From positions 186,001-250,000 of the forward strand of contig JACGCK010000065.1 in the NCBI GenBank assembly GCA_014925825.1: a stretch of DNA of 64,000 nt, written 5' to 3'. The notes beneath the pieces were generated by a model that was given only the letters and a program-made list of their open reading frames with translations, was not told the DNA's origin and ran no database searches. Position 1 is the stretch's first letter. The number at the start of each line of letters is the position of its first letter. The stretch comes from Pholiota molesta. Its lineage: Eukaryota; Basidiomycota; Agaricomycetes; Agaricales; Strophariaceae. The position numbers and the translations under genes were made by a program. Shown here piece after piece: positions 35,507 to 47,286 of the stretch.

Positions 35507-36874
35507 CTAGGCACGACTCTTGAATCCAAACGTGGCCTTGATTGAGTCCCAGCCTGAAGACAAAGGCGAAGAAATTTCCCATCTATTCGAATTCATTAAT
35601 TTGATGATTTGCATGAAAGCTGAAAGAATTACTCACTGAACAATAATCCGCCCCCTTCCTACACCATTTCGACGAGGCATTCCTGCGTCAGGAATGATGG
35701 TGCTGCCGAAGAGAAGGTGTTCGCTGCGGTAGTCGATTGGGAACATGTAGTCCATGTCATCCACGCTGCGAAGGTAAACCTGGCCGACTTCGGTAACAAG
35801 GCAGTCATGCCAGGGCAGCTTGACCTCCATGAGCAGATCGTCCGGGTACGAGTAAACCGAGGGTGATGCTTTTCCCTAACCACGAAGCTGATATCTTGAT
35901 ATTTTCCATCCTTCGTTTCGTGGCCAAGGTTCTGTAGGACAACCTCAGTTCCTGCCCGTGTACCGGCGGGAATGATGATGTCGACGGGGACGACCCTTTC
36001 TTTCCTACCCGGGTGTAGCGCAGGATACGGAAGTGGAAATCTTCCCGTGAAAAAGTTCTTCGAGGACATGTTCAAAACATGTACCCACTTCTTTGGCGAT
36101 TCGGCCCCAGCGCCGGAGAGAATGGCGCGACCCGGACATAAGTCTCGACCACGCTTCCAGGGTCCTGAGGAGGGGATTTTCGTCGCGTAATAAGTTTGGG
36201 AGTGAAATCAAATGTCTGGACAGTCTGATGATGTTCTAGCGGAGGGGGGCCTCGATTGCTTCTTTAGTCTGTTGCGTGCAGACTTGAGTGAGGCTGGCGG
36301 TCCTGAGCCAACGGGGGAGCCGGGGTCCTCCGCGGGTAAAGGCGAAGGGTCCTGAGCCAGAGGGCTGTGGGTAAGAACGTGGCCACGATGGTCGCTATTT
36401 GCGGTAGATAAGGGAGATGAAGGTTCCGATTCCACGAAGCTGAATGCTTCGGACCGGGTAGAGAATTGGCTTGAGCTACGAGTAGGAGATTTGGGTAGTG
36501 CGGCAGGCGGTTTTTTGGGAGAGGATGAGGGGGAATCTGATGAAGAAGTGGTTCCAGTTGTTGGTGACCTACGCCGCCGGCGTAGGTTGCGAAGCAAAGC
36601 CCTGCTTGCCTTGTTGATCTAAAGTTAGAGGCCGTGAGCAGAGTTTTTTTCCCGGGTTCATATTTACGTACTTCGACGAATTTCGCTGTTGCTGTTTCTT
36701 GTTCTTGAGGTCGACGATCAGGATGCCATACCATTGCCTGAGAAAGAAACCGTGGTTAGTACTGTTTAGGAAGAACGAAAAGATAGCCGACCGACTTACC
36801 AGTGCTTTGTACGCCCGGCGAACTTGCTCCTCTGAAGCATCTCTGGCTACTCCGAGAACTCTATGGGCCTCCAT
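35507..36874 (-). CDS. J-domain protein with DnaJ C-terminal domain (atypical, one frame break)
   Basis: The start MEAHRVLGVARDASEEQVRRAYKAL at 36874 is joined by a GTAAGT intron to VWHPDRRPQEQETATAKF, giving a J domain with the catalytic HPD. Instead of the usual Gly/Phe-rich segment there is an Arg run (LLRNLRRRRRSP) and a long Ser/Pro-rich linker. The DnaJ substrate-binding region follows: GRKERVVPVDIIIPAGTRAG, GHETKDGKYQDISFVVREKH, then PDDLLMEVKLPW, DYMFPIDYR, DAGMPRR...GRGRIIVQWEI, ending SSGWDSIKATFGFKSRA at 35507. There is no zinc-finger domain, so it is closest to type II Hsp40. One base is missing between HHPRFTR and YPDDLL near 35850. The splice that links the linker to the C-terminal domain is inferred from an acceptor (CCCCTCCTCAG) near 36165. 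It is likely an Hsp70 co-chaperone. Confidence 0.7.
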
Positions 36875-39679
36875 GTTGTACAGAGCTCGACTGTCGAAGT
36901 CAAGGTGTTTTTTGTTGGGAGAACTGGGAAGATAGAAAGCGCCTTGGTTAGAAACATTTCAATCGAGAAAGATAGGCCTTTTGTACAGAGGAGGAGGAGT
37001 CAATGCAACGAGGCAGAAGAAGTATTCACTGAGCACCAATGCGCAGTTTGAGTGGCATATTCATGCAAGAGGCCGTGATAAAGCATCTCATTTGACGGAC
37101 ATGATCACAATGTCGTTGTTTCTCCCTCGATTGGAATTCGGGCGGGCCTCGTGGTCGATGCATTTGTGATTCAGCGCGTATTCCGAGGCAATCCTGCCCA
37201 CTTTGGAAAGGATCGATTGCATCGTGCGTGGTTCAGCTGTTACATGTACAGATCCCTGAATCATAGATATTCACGTACAGCAGATATGGCAGCTGATTGC
37301 ACGCGCAGCGTGAAGGATCCGTTGGATATTGTTCAGCACTTGCTCGGTGCCTCAGCTGGAGTTGTTGGCCGTTGTTGAACAAACCACTAACAAATGGAGA
37401 AATAGGCCGAGGCCGACGGCTGAGAGTGCTATTTCGGCATCCTCCTCGCTGCAAAGTGGAGCTTTGTCGAGTGAAGGCTACCTTGACACGATGAAGCTGC
37501 AGCAAAAACATCAGGTATTATGGATCGCAGACACCGATCATCCACTTAGTTCCTTCATAATATTCGGAATTCATCAAGGACGTTGGCTGCAAAACGCTGT
37601 AATATTATCGTGTTATCTGTTGCATCTTTACATCAGGGAATTTTGGGGTGCGCATTCTACGGAGCCCTGTTCGTTCGAGTTGCCATCGTTTTACGCTCTT
37701 GTGAACTTCGCTTCCGGTGTATCCGACAGGACCGATGTCTTCGCTAACGGAGAATTGAGAACATCAAGAACTGGATCCTAATCGCTTTTTGTGGCAGTTA
37801 GATCGAAACTCTTGCCAAAAAGTTCATGTTGGAGAATCTAGTGACATATCTGATAAGAGACTGGTTCTTCACAGTATCGGACTGCGCCCAGCAGACCGTG
37901 CAATCTATCAGACGTCCTATCGTGACAGCGATCGGTTGGAAGCAGTAGCTTGCATGCTTCATCGTGTACGCATTCAGTAGCACCAACTGCTCGGACGTAC
38001 GAACATCTTTTGAGGATGTAATGCTACTGAAAGGTGTCAATCCATGCGAAGGTCATGGTTGTTCGAGTTAAAGGTACGATTTGCATTTTGTGCAGCACGT
38101 GGAATGGATGCACCCGAAAAAAATAAGCGCCCAGCACCGGTATCTCGGCAGCAGCAACTTAATCAGCGGCAGCACTGGCAGGAGAGCAGATTGTACCGGT
38201 AAGTTGCTTAGAGACTAAGTACTGAAGTTTATCGACATCGATTACCATCGAATACAAAATATAACAAAGAAAGATCTGTCCATGGGGAAAGATCAATCGA
38301 AACATTTTGACCTCATACAAGCTGGCAATTCAGAAGAAATTTCGATCAACTTCCAAGTTCAAAGTTAGTAGATTTCTGATAATAATTTCGGAACTAAAAT
38401 TATTCCTTTGGGGGGAGACTCAGTAGTTCAAAACTTGGAGTTGTACAAAATTCCTTCCCGATGTCTCAAACAACTTCCACTGTTCATCAAGTACAGGTCC
38501 CATGGCCACTTCTCCTATTTTTACTCTTCCATGCTGATAGCTCATGTCCGACCTACTAATTTCTGCTTTCATACCTATGTCCTCTCGCTCCTAAACTCGC
38601 GCAGTTCAGCGGACTCCGCATCGCTTCAGTTCGCCACAAGAAGAGGCGCTTCCTCAGCTTCCTGTGCCACCATCATCATTTCCATGAAAGTAATGAGCGA
38701 ACTATGCGGTGACTTGGCCACTGTTCTTGGCCAGAGACACCAAATTAAAGCGATCAACCACGCCACGCGTCGTGGCTCATGATCATGCGTATCACCTGTC
38801 TGTACATATGGGGCCTTACAAGCGGTCCTTGAGTTGTTAGTAAGGTCAGCGAGGATGACTTCAATGTCGATCGAGGGAGCTCTGGCCTCTGAGGAAGAGC
38901 ACGTTGCTGAAAAAAATATTTTTCTGGTTACTCCGAGCCTCGTTGCTCGCCGAATGTGCTGGTCGTGACAGAAGAAGGAAGTACAGGTGATTCTAATTAT
39001 ATACGGCAACGAGGATCTCTATGTTGTGATTTACGCGTGTGATTTATAAGAGAATGCATTCAGTTTGGAGGCTACGGACCACAGAAAATTCCTCTTCTCA
39101 CCATATCAGATGTCAAGTTATCAGGAAACTGGCGCGGACTGAGGTCTGGAACATAAACAAAATGGTATTTTTCTGCTTACTATAAGGGAACCGAAGTTAA
39201 AATAGATCTACGATTACTATGTCGTGCTTCTGCTAACAGAGGACGCGTCATTCATTGAACTTTCGCTGTAGACTTCTCTCATATCAGCAAGAACACGCTA
39301 CAATGCGTCTGTTGAGTCTAGACAGGGGGATTGGAAGAGTACGTCGAAATGGCCCGAGGTCCCCAAATGCTGACTTCAGCCAACAAGAATGCTACACCGT
39401 TGAGATTTTACCACATACAAAATGCAAAAAGAACAATGTCAACAGCTCAACGCCTTCGTGGCCTGCTTAATATTCGAAGATTCAGGGACCGATAAACGAT
39501 TCAAAGCGAGCAGCATTTCTTAGGCCATTTTAACGGCTCTAATACTGTCAATAAACATTTGAGCTACATTGTAGGATGCTTGGCTAGACGCAGAGTATGG
39601 AGTGCAACCTGGTGAAAAAATCTATAAAGCCTACAACATATACCAAGAAAAAAACAACAGCTACAGTAACCAGCTACTC
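36875..39679. other. Long intergenic stretch with one possible exon
   Basis: No gene is confidently supported over 2.8 kb. The best candidate is a first exon at 38104 (M-D-A-P-E-K-N-K-R-P, Gln/Arg-rich, ending LYR before GTAAGTTGC), for which an acceptor near 38268 gives a basic frame of about 50 codons. An ORF of 150 codons (37329-37781, +) has no recognised feature. The rest looks like ordinary AT-rich spacer. Confidence 0.35.
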
Positions 39680-40113
39680 ACTTGTAAGTTCACTACTCTT
39701 CGTCTTCCACCGACATAAAATCTCACATTGAATACACAGGAATACAATGGCTGCCCGATTCCAACCCTACAGCCTCTCCATCCTCGACTCCCGCTCCGCA
39801 GGCGGCTTCGCCACGCGCCAGCTCATCACCTTCCCGACCTACGGCCACAAGATCCGCTTCTTGCGCTACATCAGGTACCGCTGCCAGGCGCGCCGCCGCG
39901 GCGACTGGGCCATCATCCCCGGCCACGCGCTCATCCTCCGCGCGATAAGCTACGCCGCGCGCCACTGGGGTACACGTACAACCTGCCTTTGGTGCGCGCC
40001 CCGTGCTACATCGCGGACAGGCCGCGAATGAGATGGATTCGGACCCTGAGGAGAGGATCCAGCCCGAGGAAGAGCAGGTCGTTGATGAGGAGCTTGTTGA
40101 AGAGCAGATCTGA
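39680..40113 (+). pseudogene. Broken inverted copy of the small gene at 44622-45157
   Basis: This segment matches the minus-strand gene at 44622-45157 over about 370 bp, including the upstream splice region (CTACTCACTTG then an intron ending ACACAG). An extra A (CCAACCC instead of CCACCC, near 39763) shifts the frame at the start of exon 2. A base is missing in CACTGGGGTACACG compared with CACTGGTCGTACACG (near 39966), so the frame cannot be read through. The body is otherwise conserved (TRQLITFPTYGHKIRFLRYI, QARRRGDWAIIPGHALILRA). The acidic tail ends EEQVVDEELVEEQI. Exon 1 is degenerate. It is a decayed duplicate. Confidence 0.75.
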
Positions 40114-40940
40114 GGGTTATCTAAGGGCTTATCTGGGTGCTTATCTGGGTGCCTGGTTCGCAGAGACTGTACTCAAATTCTCAAATATTCCAGTCTGTAT
40201 TGGTTACGAATTGGGGAAACAGCTTGAAGGATGTACATAGAAAATGCTGGATATTCTGTTGATTGATCATTTCTACTTATGCATATCTGTTGTTGACGTT
40301 GAAAGTCTGTTCAAATTGTCCGAAAATGTTGCGCCCATCGAAGTCGATCCTCACGCCAAAAATAGATCTTGAAGATGGTCTATATTTAACCGCAGTCACC
40401 ACACAGTTCATGATCAGCGCAAGCTCGCCGGTCGGTCACCAGCAGCCCAGCGGCGGTGCAGTAGTGCTACAATGAAACACCATTAATTTACTGTCTGAAA
40501 TTGTACACCGGCTCAAGGCTGTTCATGCCAAGTACAGATTCTAGTTAGCCTTCGTCTGCACTCTGCCAGGGATTCATTAATCAAAATGCTCAATTATGCG
40601 TCCAGGTACATACATAAGTATACAAAAAAGCAGATTATAATCCACTAGATTCACATATGTATCCAGAAGATCAAAGAAATGACAAGCAGGCCAAGAAATA
40701 CAGAAGAAGATGGACGGGGAGTGCTTATGAAAGTGGCGGCGAGAGGTGAAGCGAGATAAGAGAAGGGGGTGGCGTCCACGAACGACAGAAAAGCTGTCGG
40801 TTTGTGATATTTTGCACGACGATCGGACAGCGCTGAGGTGCATGGAAGGGTATTTTGTTCTAGGCATATCATCCTTGCTGCCGTCACAACTCCGCTGTTA
40901 TTGTCGTCATCGTCTTTTGCCTGCGAGGGATAGCCCCAAC
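40114..40940. other. Intergenic
   Basis: There is a triplicated GGCTTATCTGGGTGC-type unit at 40118-40152, just 3' of the pseudogene. Otherwise I see no gene; a TACATACATAAGTATAC stretch lies near 40600. Confidence 0.45.
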
Positions 40941-42752
40941 CTAAACAAGCCCACTCCCAGCCATCCTCACCGTATCCCCAACAACCCTCAGCACCTCGCC
41001 CCAAGCTCTCCCTATCACTCCACCCTCTGACCCGCCAGCAGTCCCCAGCCGCCGCCTCACCAAATCCGCCGTACTCGCAGACGCAGCAGCGGTCGCGGTA
41101 GCAGCGGTCAGCCCCGCCCCTACCCCACTATTCGTCAGCAGCAGCCTCCGGCGGCGCATGCGCAGTACGAACGAGATAAGCGGCACCAAGACGAACAGCA
41201 GCAAAAACGTCGTCACACGCGTGCGCGTGAGGTACGGCTGAGAGACGCGCGGAGGAGTGCGGTTAGGCTTGGCGCTGCCGTGGTCGACGGTGCTTGGTGA
41301 GCGAGGCGCGTTCGCGGGAGGCTAGCGTAAGCAGAACTCGCTGACGAGGATACTGTGCGTGATTTCGAGCGCTGTCGCGGCGATTGGGGTGTACCGTTCA
41401 CGGCTAGGGTGGGCACTACGTGCGCTGTGGTGGGGTCGCGGTATCATCTGACAAGACGGAAGCCGGAGGGGATGGAGTGGGTGTCGTTGATTAGACTGGT
41501 CAATGCAAAAGCACTACGCGATAAACGGTTGCCTCCAGGGGTAGTGGGGACGACGGTGTGTGTTGAGGTTGTGGATAGGGAGGATGACGATGAGGAAGAA
41601 GATGGAGCAGGGGAATAGGAACGGGAAGAAGATGAGGAAGAAGCCACGAGAGACTCTACGGGTTGGAATTGACGGCGTGATGCCATAGCTTGAATGTATA
41701 AGTTATTCAATGAATTTTTGAGATGCTAATGAGAATGATGTCAACCATACATACATCGCGTCATGCACTGAGTCACATACCTCGCGCTTCAATTCGGGCA
41801 TCTCGTTCTCGTATTCTAGAAACTCTTTGGCGTAGTCCCATTGTTCGAGCTTGGGCAGAATATGGATGCAGTACAGATCGAGAATCTTCGCATACCCCTC
41901 TCCCTCGAGTCCCTCCTGGGCATCCAATGAATATCGTGGTTCTCGGCAAGCAAGCCAATCTTCAATAATCACTCGACCAACATCTGCAGCGTCTACTTTC
42001 AGACTGCTGTACACCAATGTGGTGAGGACCTGGTAAGGGAGATATGCGGCGTTTGAGGCAACTTTCTGTGCGGCGGCGCCGTTGGACGGCGTGAACAAGG
42101 ACAATGAGCGCTTGTATATGGACGTCACAAGCGCCTGGGCTGGTTCAGATAGGACCGCCCGTAGCGGCTCCGGCAGGGTCTCGGTAGCTGGGGGCGGCGA
42201 TGAATATACTGTCGACTCGAATGTAATACGAAGAATGTCCCATTTCCGACGGTAATCAGCAAGCGTATCAGGAATACTGACTGGTGATGAAAGCAACGCA
42301 AATGCTGATTGTATCAGCGAGTATGTGAGGGGGATGTCGCGCAGCACAAAGGCCCTGCCGGCTCGGTTGTACAGGGACCGCAGGGTGGCGCTGGTGGATG
42401 TCTTTGCCGTTGGAGATGGCGGGGAGCCCATCGCAGGTGATAGTGGAGAGTTCAGGACCCCTTTAAGTGGTATCTGGGTGGATATAGCGCCATTTGCGAC
42501 GGTCGTGGTCGTCGCCGTGGGCATTGAGGCGGGAGAGGCAAGAGTTGAGGAAATGGTGAGGTTGGTGGTCGGCAATACATTCACATGCATCCCGATTGGC
42601 CAGGCCGCTTGATAAGCACGTGTTTTATTATTTCGAGCTCCGCGTAGTGCGGAGTCCAGACTCAAGCGCTTCAAGTTCGTCGTCGAGAACGATGACGAGC
42701 CTGTCTTTATCGACAACACATCAATATTGCGTTCATCAGCATCCAAAGCCAT
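40941..42752 (-). CDS. Unknown protein with C-terminal membrane segment (frame interrupted)
   Basis: The main exon starts at Met 42752 (MALDADERNIDVLSIKTG); the frame is open further 5' but has no Met. It encodes a Ser/Thr-rich N-terminus and an alpha-helical region (LRSLYNRAGRAFVLRDIPL, WDILRITFESTVYSS, LPYQVLTTLVYSSLKVD, GYAKILDLYCIHILPKLEQW, DYAKEFLEYENEMPELKRE) that resembles a repeat-type helical scaffold. An intron then leads to a Ser-run exon (QPVESLVASSSSSSR). The conserved-looking frame runs into TGA at 41444-41446, resumes, and needs one extra base at ACACCCC (about 41387). The last block has a hydrophobic TTFLLLFVLVPLISFVLRM followed by Arg-rich sequence and about 70 residues, ending at 40941. 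The shape recalls tail-anchored peroxisomal receptors such as Pex26, but I could not confirm that. Function is not assigned. Confidence 0.45.
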
Positions 42753-44621
42753 AGCTGATAACAGCTGCTGCCAATGATTACTATCTTCACCTTCATACTC
42801 TCTGCGCGCCTTGTGTTCTGTCTTTCTTCTCCCAACTCTCTGGTTCTTCTCTGATCTCGACACTCATGACCGCCTGACTTTCCTGGATAAGCTTGGATTG
42901 TCATAGATTGGCCCCCCAATTTAATCTGACTTGATGTCTCCTGCTTCTGTTAATAATCCCTGGTGAAACTCTCGACTATCGCAGGCAAATGACTCTGGGG
43001 CCTAGGCGCTCTCTGATCTCCAACTGTGCAAGGTCTGAAATGAATTCGTCTGCAATTACAGGACTATTTTGGGGCGAGACATGGACGATGGAGTAGTGCG
43101 ACCGGACGTTTTGAAAGGTAATCAAAGATAATCATTTCAATGAAATCAACATGATCATGAACAACGTTGCTGTCTCCTTCAATAGGTAAATAGCATTCCC
43201 TGTCAAAATTGATGAACGCGCGACAATCACCAACATCCGCTGGCCACTTCCCCAATATCCCAACAATTTGCAGGATCCAAGAAAGCGACGTCTTAGATGA
43301 ATCTACCCTAACGTCCCTGCATCTCGTATCGTCAAACCAACATTTGTGTTTCATCGGTGCTCATCGAGACTCAGGCTCAAGAGAGCATCGTTTTGATGCA
43401 GATCGTTACAATTATTCTTCCCCAGTTATAGGAGTTCAAAGGCGAGGATGCCTGGACAATTGTCGCCTTGATGCACATATTCGCTGATTCGCCCCGATTT
43501 CATCTCGCAACCCTGGTATTCTACTCCGCACCTCGTTCCGTCACAATAATTGCGGCGATCTGAATTTCTACTCTCAAGGCGTTTCACAACATAATGCGGG
43601 CATAACTATGTAACCGCCAGACAGAGCTCGGATACTCTTATCCTTTGCAATTTAACATTGTCTATTGATCTCATTTGATAACCTGACACGAATTAGCATC
43701 CAAAAAAAATCCCCTGCAAACTCCTCTTGCTATACCACGAAACCCGTTAAAATCCGTTATATTTCCAACCTCATTTCGGGCTCTTCATATCACAATTTTC
43801 AAAGCCAACCCTGCAGCAAAATTCTCATTTCTAACGACCATTCCTCGTCCACCATGGATTATCTTCGTGTCCCCCAGAACCTTCATATGATGAAGCATCT
43901 GTCCGTGTCCACGCAATCACGGGGCGGCGCAGCGCACTGTTTCACGTCGATTCCCTAGCAGACTTCGTTATACTTCCCATTCCTGGGAGTACCACTCCGT
44001 GCTCCGACTCTCCTATCCTCACCTTCTCGGAACCACCCGTGAAACTCAGTACCAACCCTCCTGTGAAACTCAGCCATCACCAAGAAGGGAAATAAATTGC
44101 AGAAGAAACGCCCTGCGCCGAACCGTCGTCGCCATTACGCAAAGGATCATGCCGAGAAACCTCGCATGCAAGCTGAGGAGTATTCGCGACACATGTCGCT
44201 GATCGTCGCCCTGCTGGGAAGAGCAGATTCGACCAAGATTGTTGGAATTGTTCCTATGTAATGTGGCGGGATCGATTCCGTACGATATGCAGTATGACGA
44301 TAAATGGAAGACGTCGGAAGCGCGTGTGCGCGTCAACGAATCCCTTCGTAAATTCGACATCTTGAGAGGACCATCATTCATTTACTTATTTAATCTGTCG
44401 ATTCTGTCACTCACTATCCAGCAGTGGTTGTCAATTTACTCTAATGCAATGTAATTTGTTCTTAGACATCATTCGTAGTATCAAAAACACTTGGGATTTC
44501 AAATTTCATACAACATAATCAAGAAGTGGAAAGATATCCAGCGACGGGTTAACTGCCATCTTCACAACTTCAAGTCCTTTTCAGAACTCATTCCCGTCTA
44601 GCACAAACAAGCGCCCGGCGC
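42753..44621. other. Intergenic with a possible decayed gene
   Basis: Apart from the open frames described at 43815-44420, no gene is supported. The proximal 200 bp should hold the promoter of the minus-strand gene ending at 40941. Confidence 0.4.
43815..44420 (+). pseudogene. Possible gene remnant (weak)
   Basis: Long frames without internal stops follow each other on the plus strand but in different phases: LSSCPPEPSYDEASVRVHAI through FVILPIPGSTTPCSDSPILT and EPPVKLS, then KKGNKLQKKRPAPNRRRHYA, PRMQAEEYSRHMSLIVALLG and ADSTKIVGIVPM, then YDDKWKTSEARVRVNESLRK. The composition is protein-like, with a basic middle section, and the shifts would need one or two indels. I recognise no family. 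It may be a decayed gene, or an ordinary gene with undercalled bases. Confidence 0.3.
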
Positions 44622-45157
44622 TTAGTGAGCCCCTTCGTCGAGCTCCTCATCGTTGACCTGCTCCTCCTCAGGCTGGACCTTCTCCTCAGGGTCCGAATCC
44701 ATATCGTCCGCAGCCTGTCCCGCGATGTAGCACGGGGCGCGCACCAAAGGCAGGTTGTACGTGTACGACCAGTGGCGCGCGGCGTAGCTTATCGCGCGGA
44801 GGATGAGCGCGTGGCCGGGGATGATGGCCCAGTCGCCGCGGCGGCGCGCCTGGCAGCGGTACCTGATGTAGCGCAAGAAGCGGACCTTGTGGCCCCAGGT
44901 CGGGAAGGTGATGAGCTGGCGCGTGGCGAAGCCGCCTGCGGAGCGGGAGTCGAGGATGGAGAGGCTGTAGGGTGGAATCGGGCGGCCATTGTATTCCTGT
45001 GTGTCAATGTGAGATTCTATGTTGGGTAAGATGAAGAGGGTGAGCTCACAAGTGAGTAGTTGGTTAACTTCTTGTTGGTATCATTGCATCGAACGCCGTA
45101 GTTTTTATATGTTTCTGGGACATTGCGAGATGGCACTCTATATGTTGCGGCTGCCAT
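44622..45157 (-). CDS. Small basic/acidic protein of unknown function (intact copy)
   Basis: This is a two-exon gene of 160 residues: exon 1 45157-45050 (MAAATYRVPSRNVPETYKNY ... KKLTNYSL) and exon 2 44996-44622, with a 53-nt intron (GTGAGC...ACACAG) in phase 0. Exon 2 encodes EYNGRPIPPYSLSILDSRS, GGFATRQLITFPTWGHKVRF, RYIRYRCQARRRGDWAIIPG, HALILRAISYAARHWSYTY and an acidic tail ending DEELDEGAH. The middle is Arg/Tyr-rich and the last 35 residues are Asp/Glu-rich. No domain is recognised. A broken inverted copy lies 4.5 kb away at 39680-40113, so this locus was duplicated in inverse orientation and one copy decayed. Confidence 0.65.
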
Positions 45158-47286
45158 TTAATCAGTCGAGATGCAATATCCCCGTCAGTACTTGAGTAAT
45201 TGAGCCGTAGAACAAGCCCCACTATACTGCTGCCAATCTTACTTGATATTTTGATAGATCTAATTGAATTGGGCAAGTTGTCTGTCGTTGCTCATGCGCA
45301 GAGTCATACTTCATTCAGATCCTTTATGAACTTCAGAATGCTCGCTGCCATCACCAGTAGGAAGATAATTATTTGTGATGCTCATTGCTGCGGCCAACCA
45401 GGTATTGTACCAGGTGTATTTCGGCCCGTACGCATTGGATACCCCTACGCCTTTTTGGAGGGCGTGCCAGGATTATGTTTGCTGTATGCGCCTCCTCTGC
45501 AGTTAAGCACTTAGATCTCCGATTTGTCATTCTATAGGACTTACACATCGCACGTTTGCAACATTCCATTTTTACTTTAGCAACATACACGCTACCACAA
45601 TATCGTATTATTTGTCGAAATGTCCATTCGAAGTCAGAACTCCGATGATTCGATCTCAAGCAAAATTCAGATTTGAAAGCTTACAAGTCCTTATTTTCTT
45701 ATTTACATGCGGTACAATCAGTAGGTAGCGCCGTTTCTCGTTTTTATACCATGATTATTCATCATTTACAGGATTATCATTCATGATTGATTTCAGAAAA
45801 TGATTCCATACATGGACGCACCCTCTCTGTAGACATGACCTTCCGAAATATTTGACAATCTCATATGGGAAACTGAACAACGTTCAGTTCAGTACTGGGC
45901 TGGTACTGGGACGTGGGGAATCTTCCCGTTCTTGAAGCTGGCCATAAATCTTACTGCCGCTCAACATGTTATCCCTTTTACAAAGCTTGATTCCATATGA
46001 CAGCGGGTCAGGACCATCTGACATGTGGCGGATTCAATGCTTGGATTGTTGTAGATGGTGCCAAAGCCATGCGTATGACATAAATCATGGGGAAGAGGAG
46101 CAAGTGAACTGTTGGATTTTATCTATGACAGATAGGGTGCGTGCTGACTCCGACTTGGTGATACGAATAATAACGAATCTACATCCTCACAGTAAGTGTG
46201 CCACTCTTTCTTTACCCCTATCATTAGGAGTTTTCTGTCTCTTGCATGTCTTATGAATCGTATTTGTTCTTTCCATACCATTCCTTTGAAATATAATTTT
46301 ACATAAAGAGTCTTGTAAGTTGTATTAAGTATACTAGTGTTCATGCTAGATGCGCCTTGAGATGAGCGCGACGCCAAGCTGCGTGCACGGTCGCGCGGGC
46401 CGCGCGGACGATGCGTGGGAATACTTACGTTATCGTGATTCAACATACCCGCCCACCTCTGTGTTCCTCACAACGACATGTGCAGGCAGATATTGCTGTG
46501 AATATCATTTCCTTTAACTTGCATTCTATCCCTTTGCTTTTATGATACTTACATGGGAAAGAGGTATTAGACACCCTCCTCGCTGAAGCGGACTCGCATA
46601 AGGATAGGTGAGTAATTTTCTGGCCGATATAAATAACAGCCTCAAGGCTAACTCAAGGCAACATATACTGACGCAATCTTCCAGCTGCTCCTCCATGTGA
46701 ATGCCTATGATAAGCCTTCCTATGAAATGCGAAGAAATATGAACGAACATGAAAGAGAAACTGAGATTATCGTTCTCAAATTTCACTCAGGAGCGAGACT
46801 GGTAGGATTGGGCTCCTCATTTCGACAGCGATTAACACTGAGCGCGAGAGCGGATATTACTTGGCAAAAGCTCATGGCACGTACGTCTTGTTTATCTTTA
46901 ATTGGGCTGGGGTAATGGGGCCGCAACCTCGAGGCTCACTTTTCCTGAACGTCTATGTCTCGAAGATCTCATCTATCTATTGCCACTTAATTGCGCATAT
47001 CGAATCCCAAATCGATGGGAAAGAAGAGGAATGGGAAAAAGAAAGAGAGACAGAAAGAGCAATGGGGATATAAGAGAGTAAGTGCCCTGGCCTCAGGTTT
47101 CTAGATCGACGGTCCACCCATTCATGTATCATCATAGTTAAACAGTCAAGACCAGCCGCAGCGCAGTCAGTCACAATCCCCAGTATCGCCTGATAATAAC
47201 CCGCATCCCGAAACTACGTGAGTTCGAACTCTTGTAACTGGTAAGAATGCTAAACCAAATCTCTACATAGGATAAGGCCACCAATC
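45158..47286. other. Long intergenic stretch
   Basis: It contains a DUF7918-like first-exon relic (45997-46138). A forward frame at about 46700-46910 (RETEIIVLKFHSGARLVGLG) is not recognised and has no clear exon partners. Near 46370-46410 there is a GC-rich patch with GCGCGGGCCGCGCGG. Nothing else stands out. Confidence 0.4.
45997..46138 (+). pseudogene. DUF7918-like first-exon fragment
   Basis: The segment from GCTTGATTCCATATGACAG onward matches the start region of the gene copy at 54405 and reads TAGQDHLTCGGFNAWIVVDG, then shifts frame to EEEQVNCWIL...TDR before a GTGCGTGC donor, exactly where the first intron of the full genes lies. Only exon 1 and the donor are present; the remaining five exons are absent. 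It is a truncated relic about 6.4 kb from the cluster. Confidence 0.8.

Noticed and set aside
39728..45029. Plus/minus ORFs in the inverted duplicate as overlapping genes
   Set aside because: Several long frames arise because the gene is GC-rich; only the spliced minus-strand frame at 44622-45157 gives a start, an intron and a stop that fit both arms.
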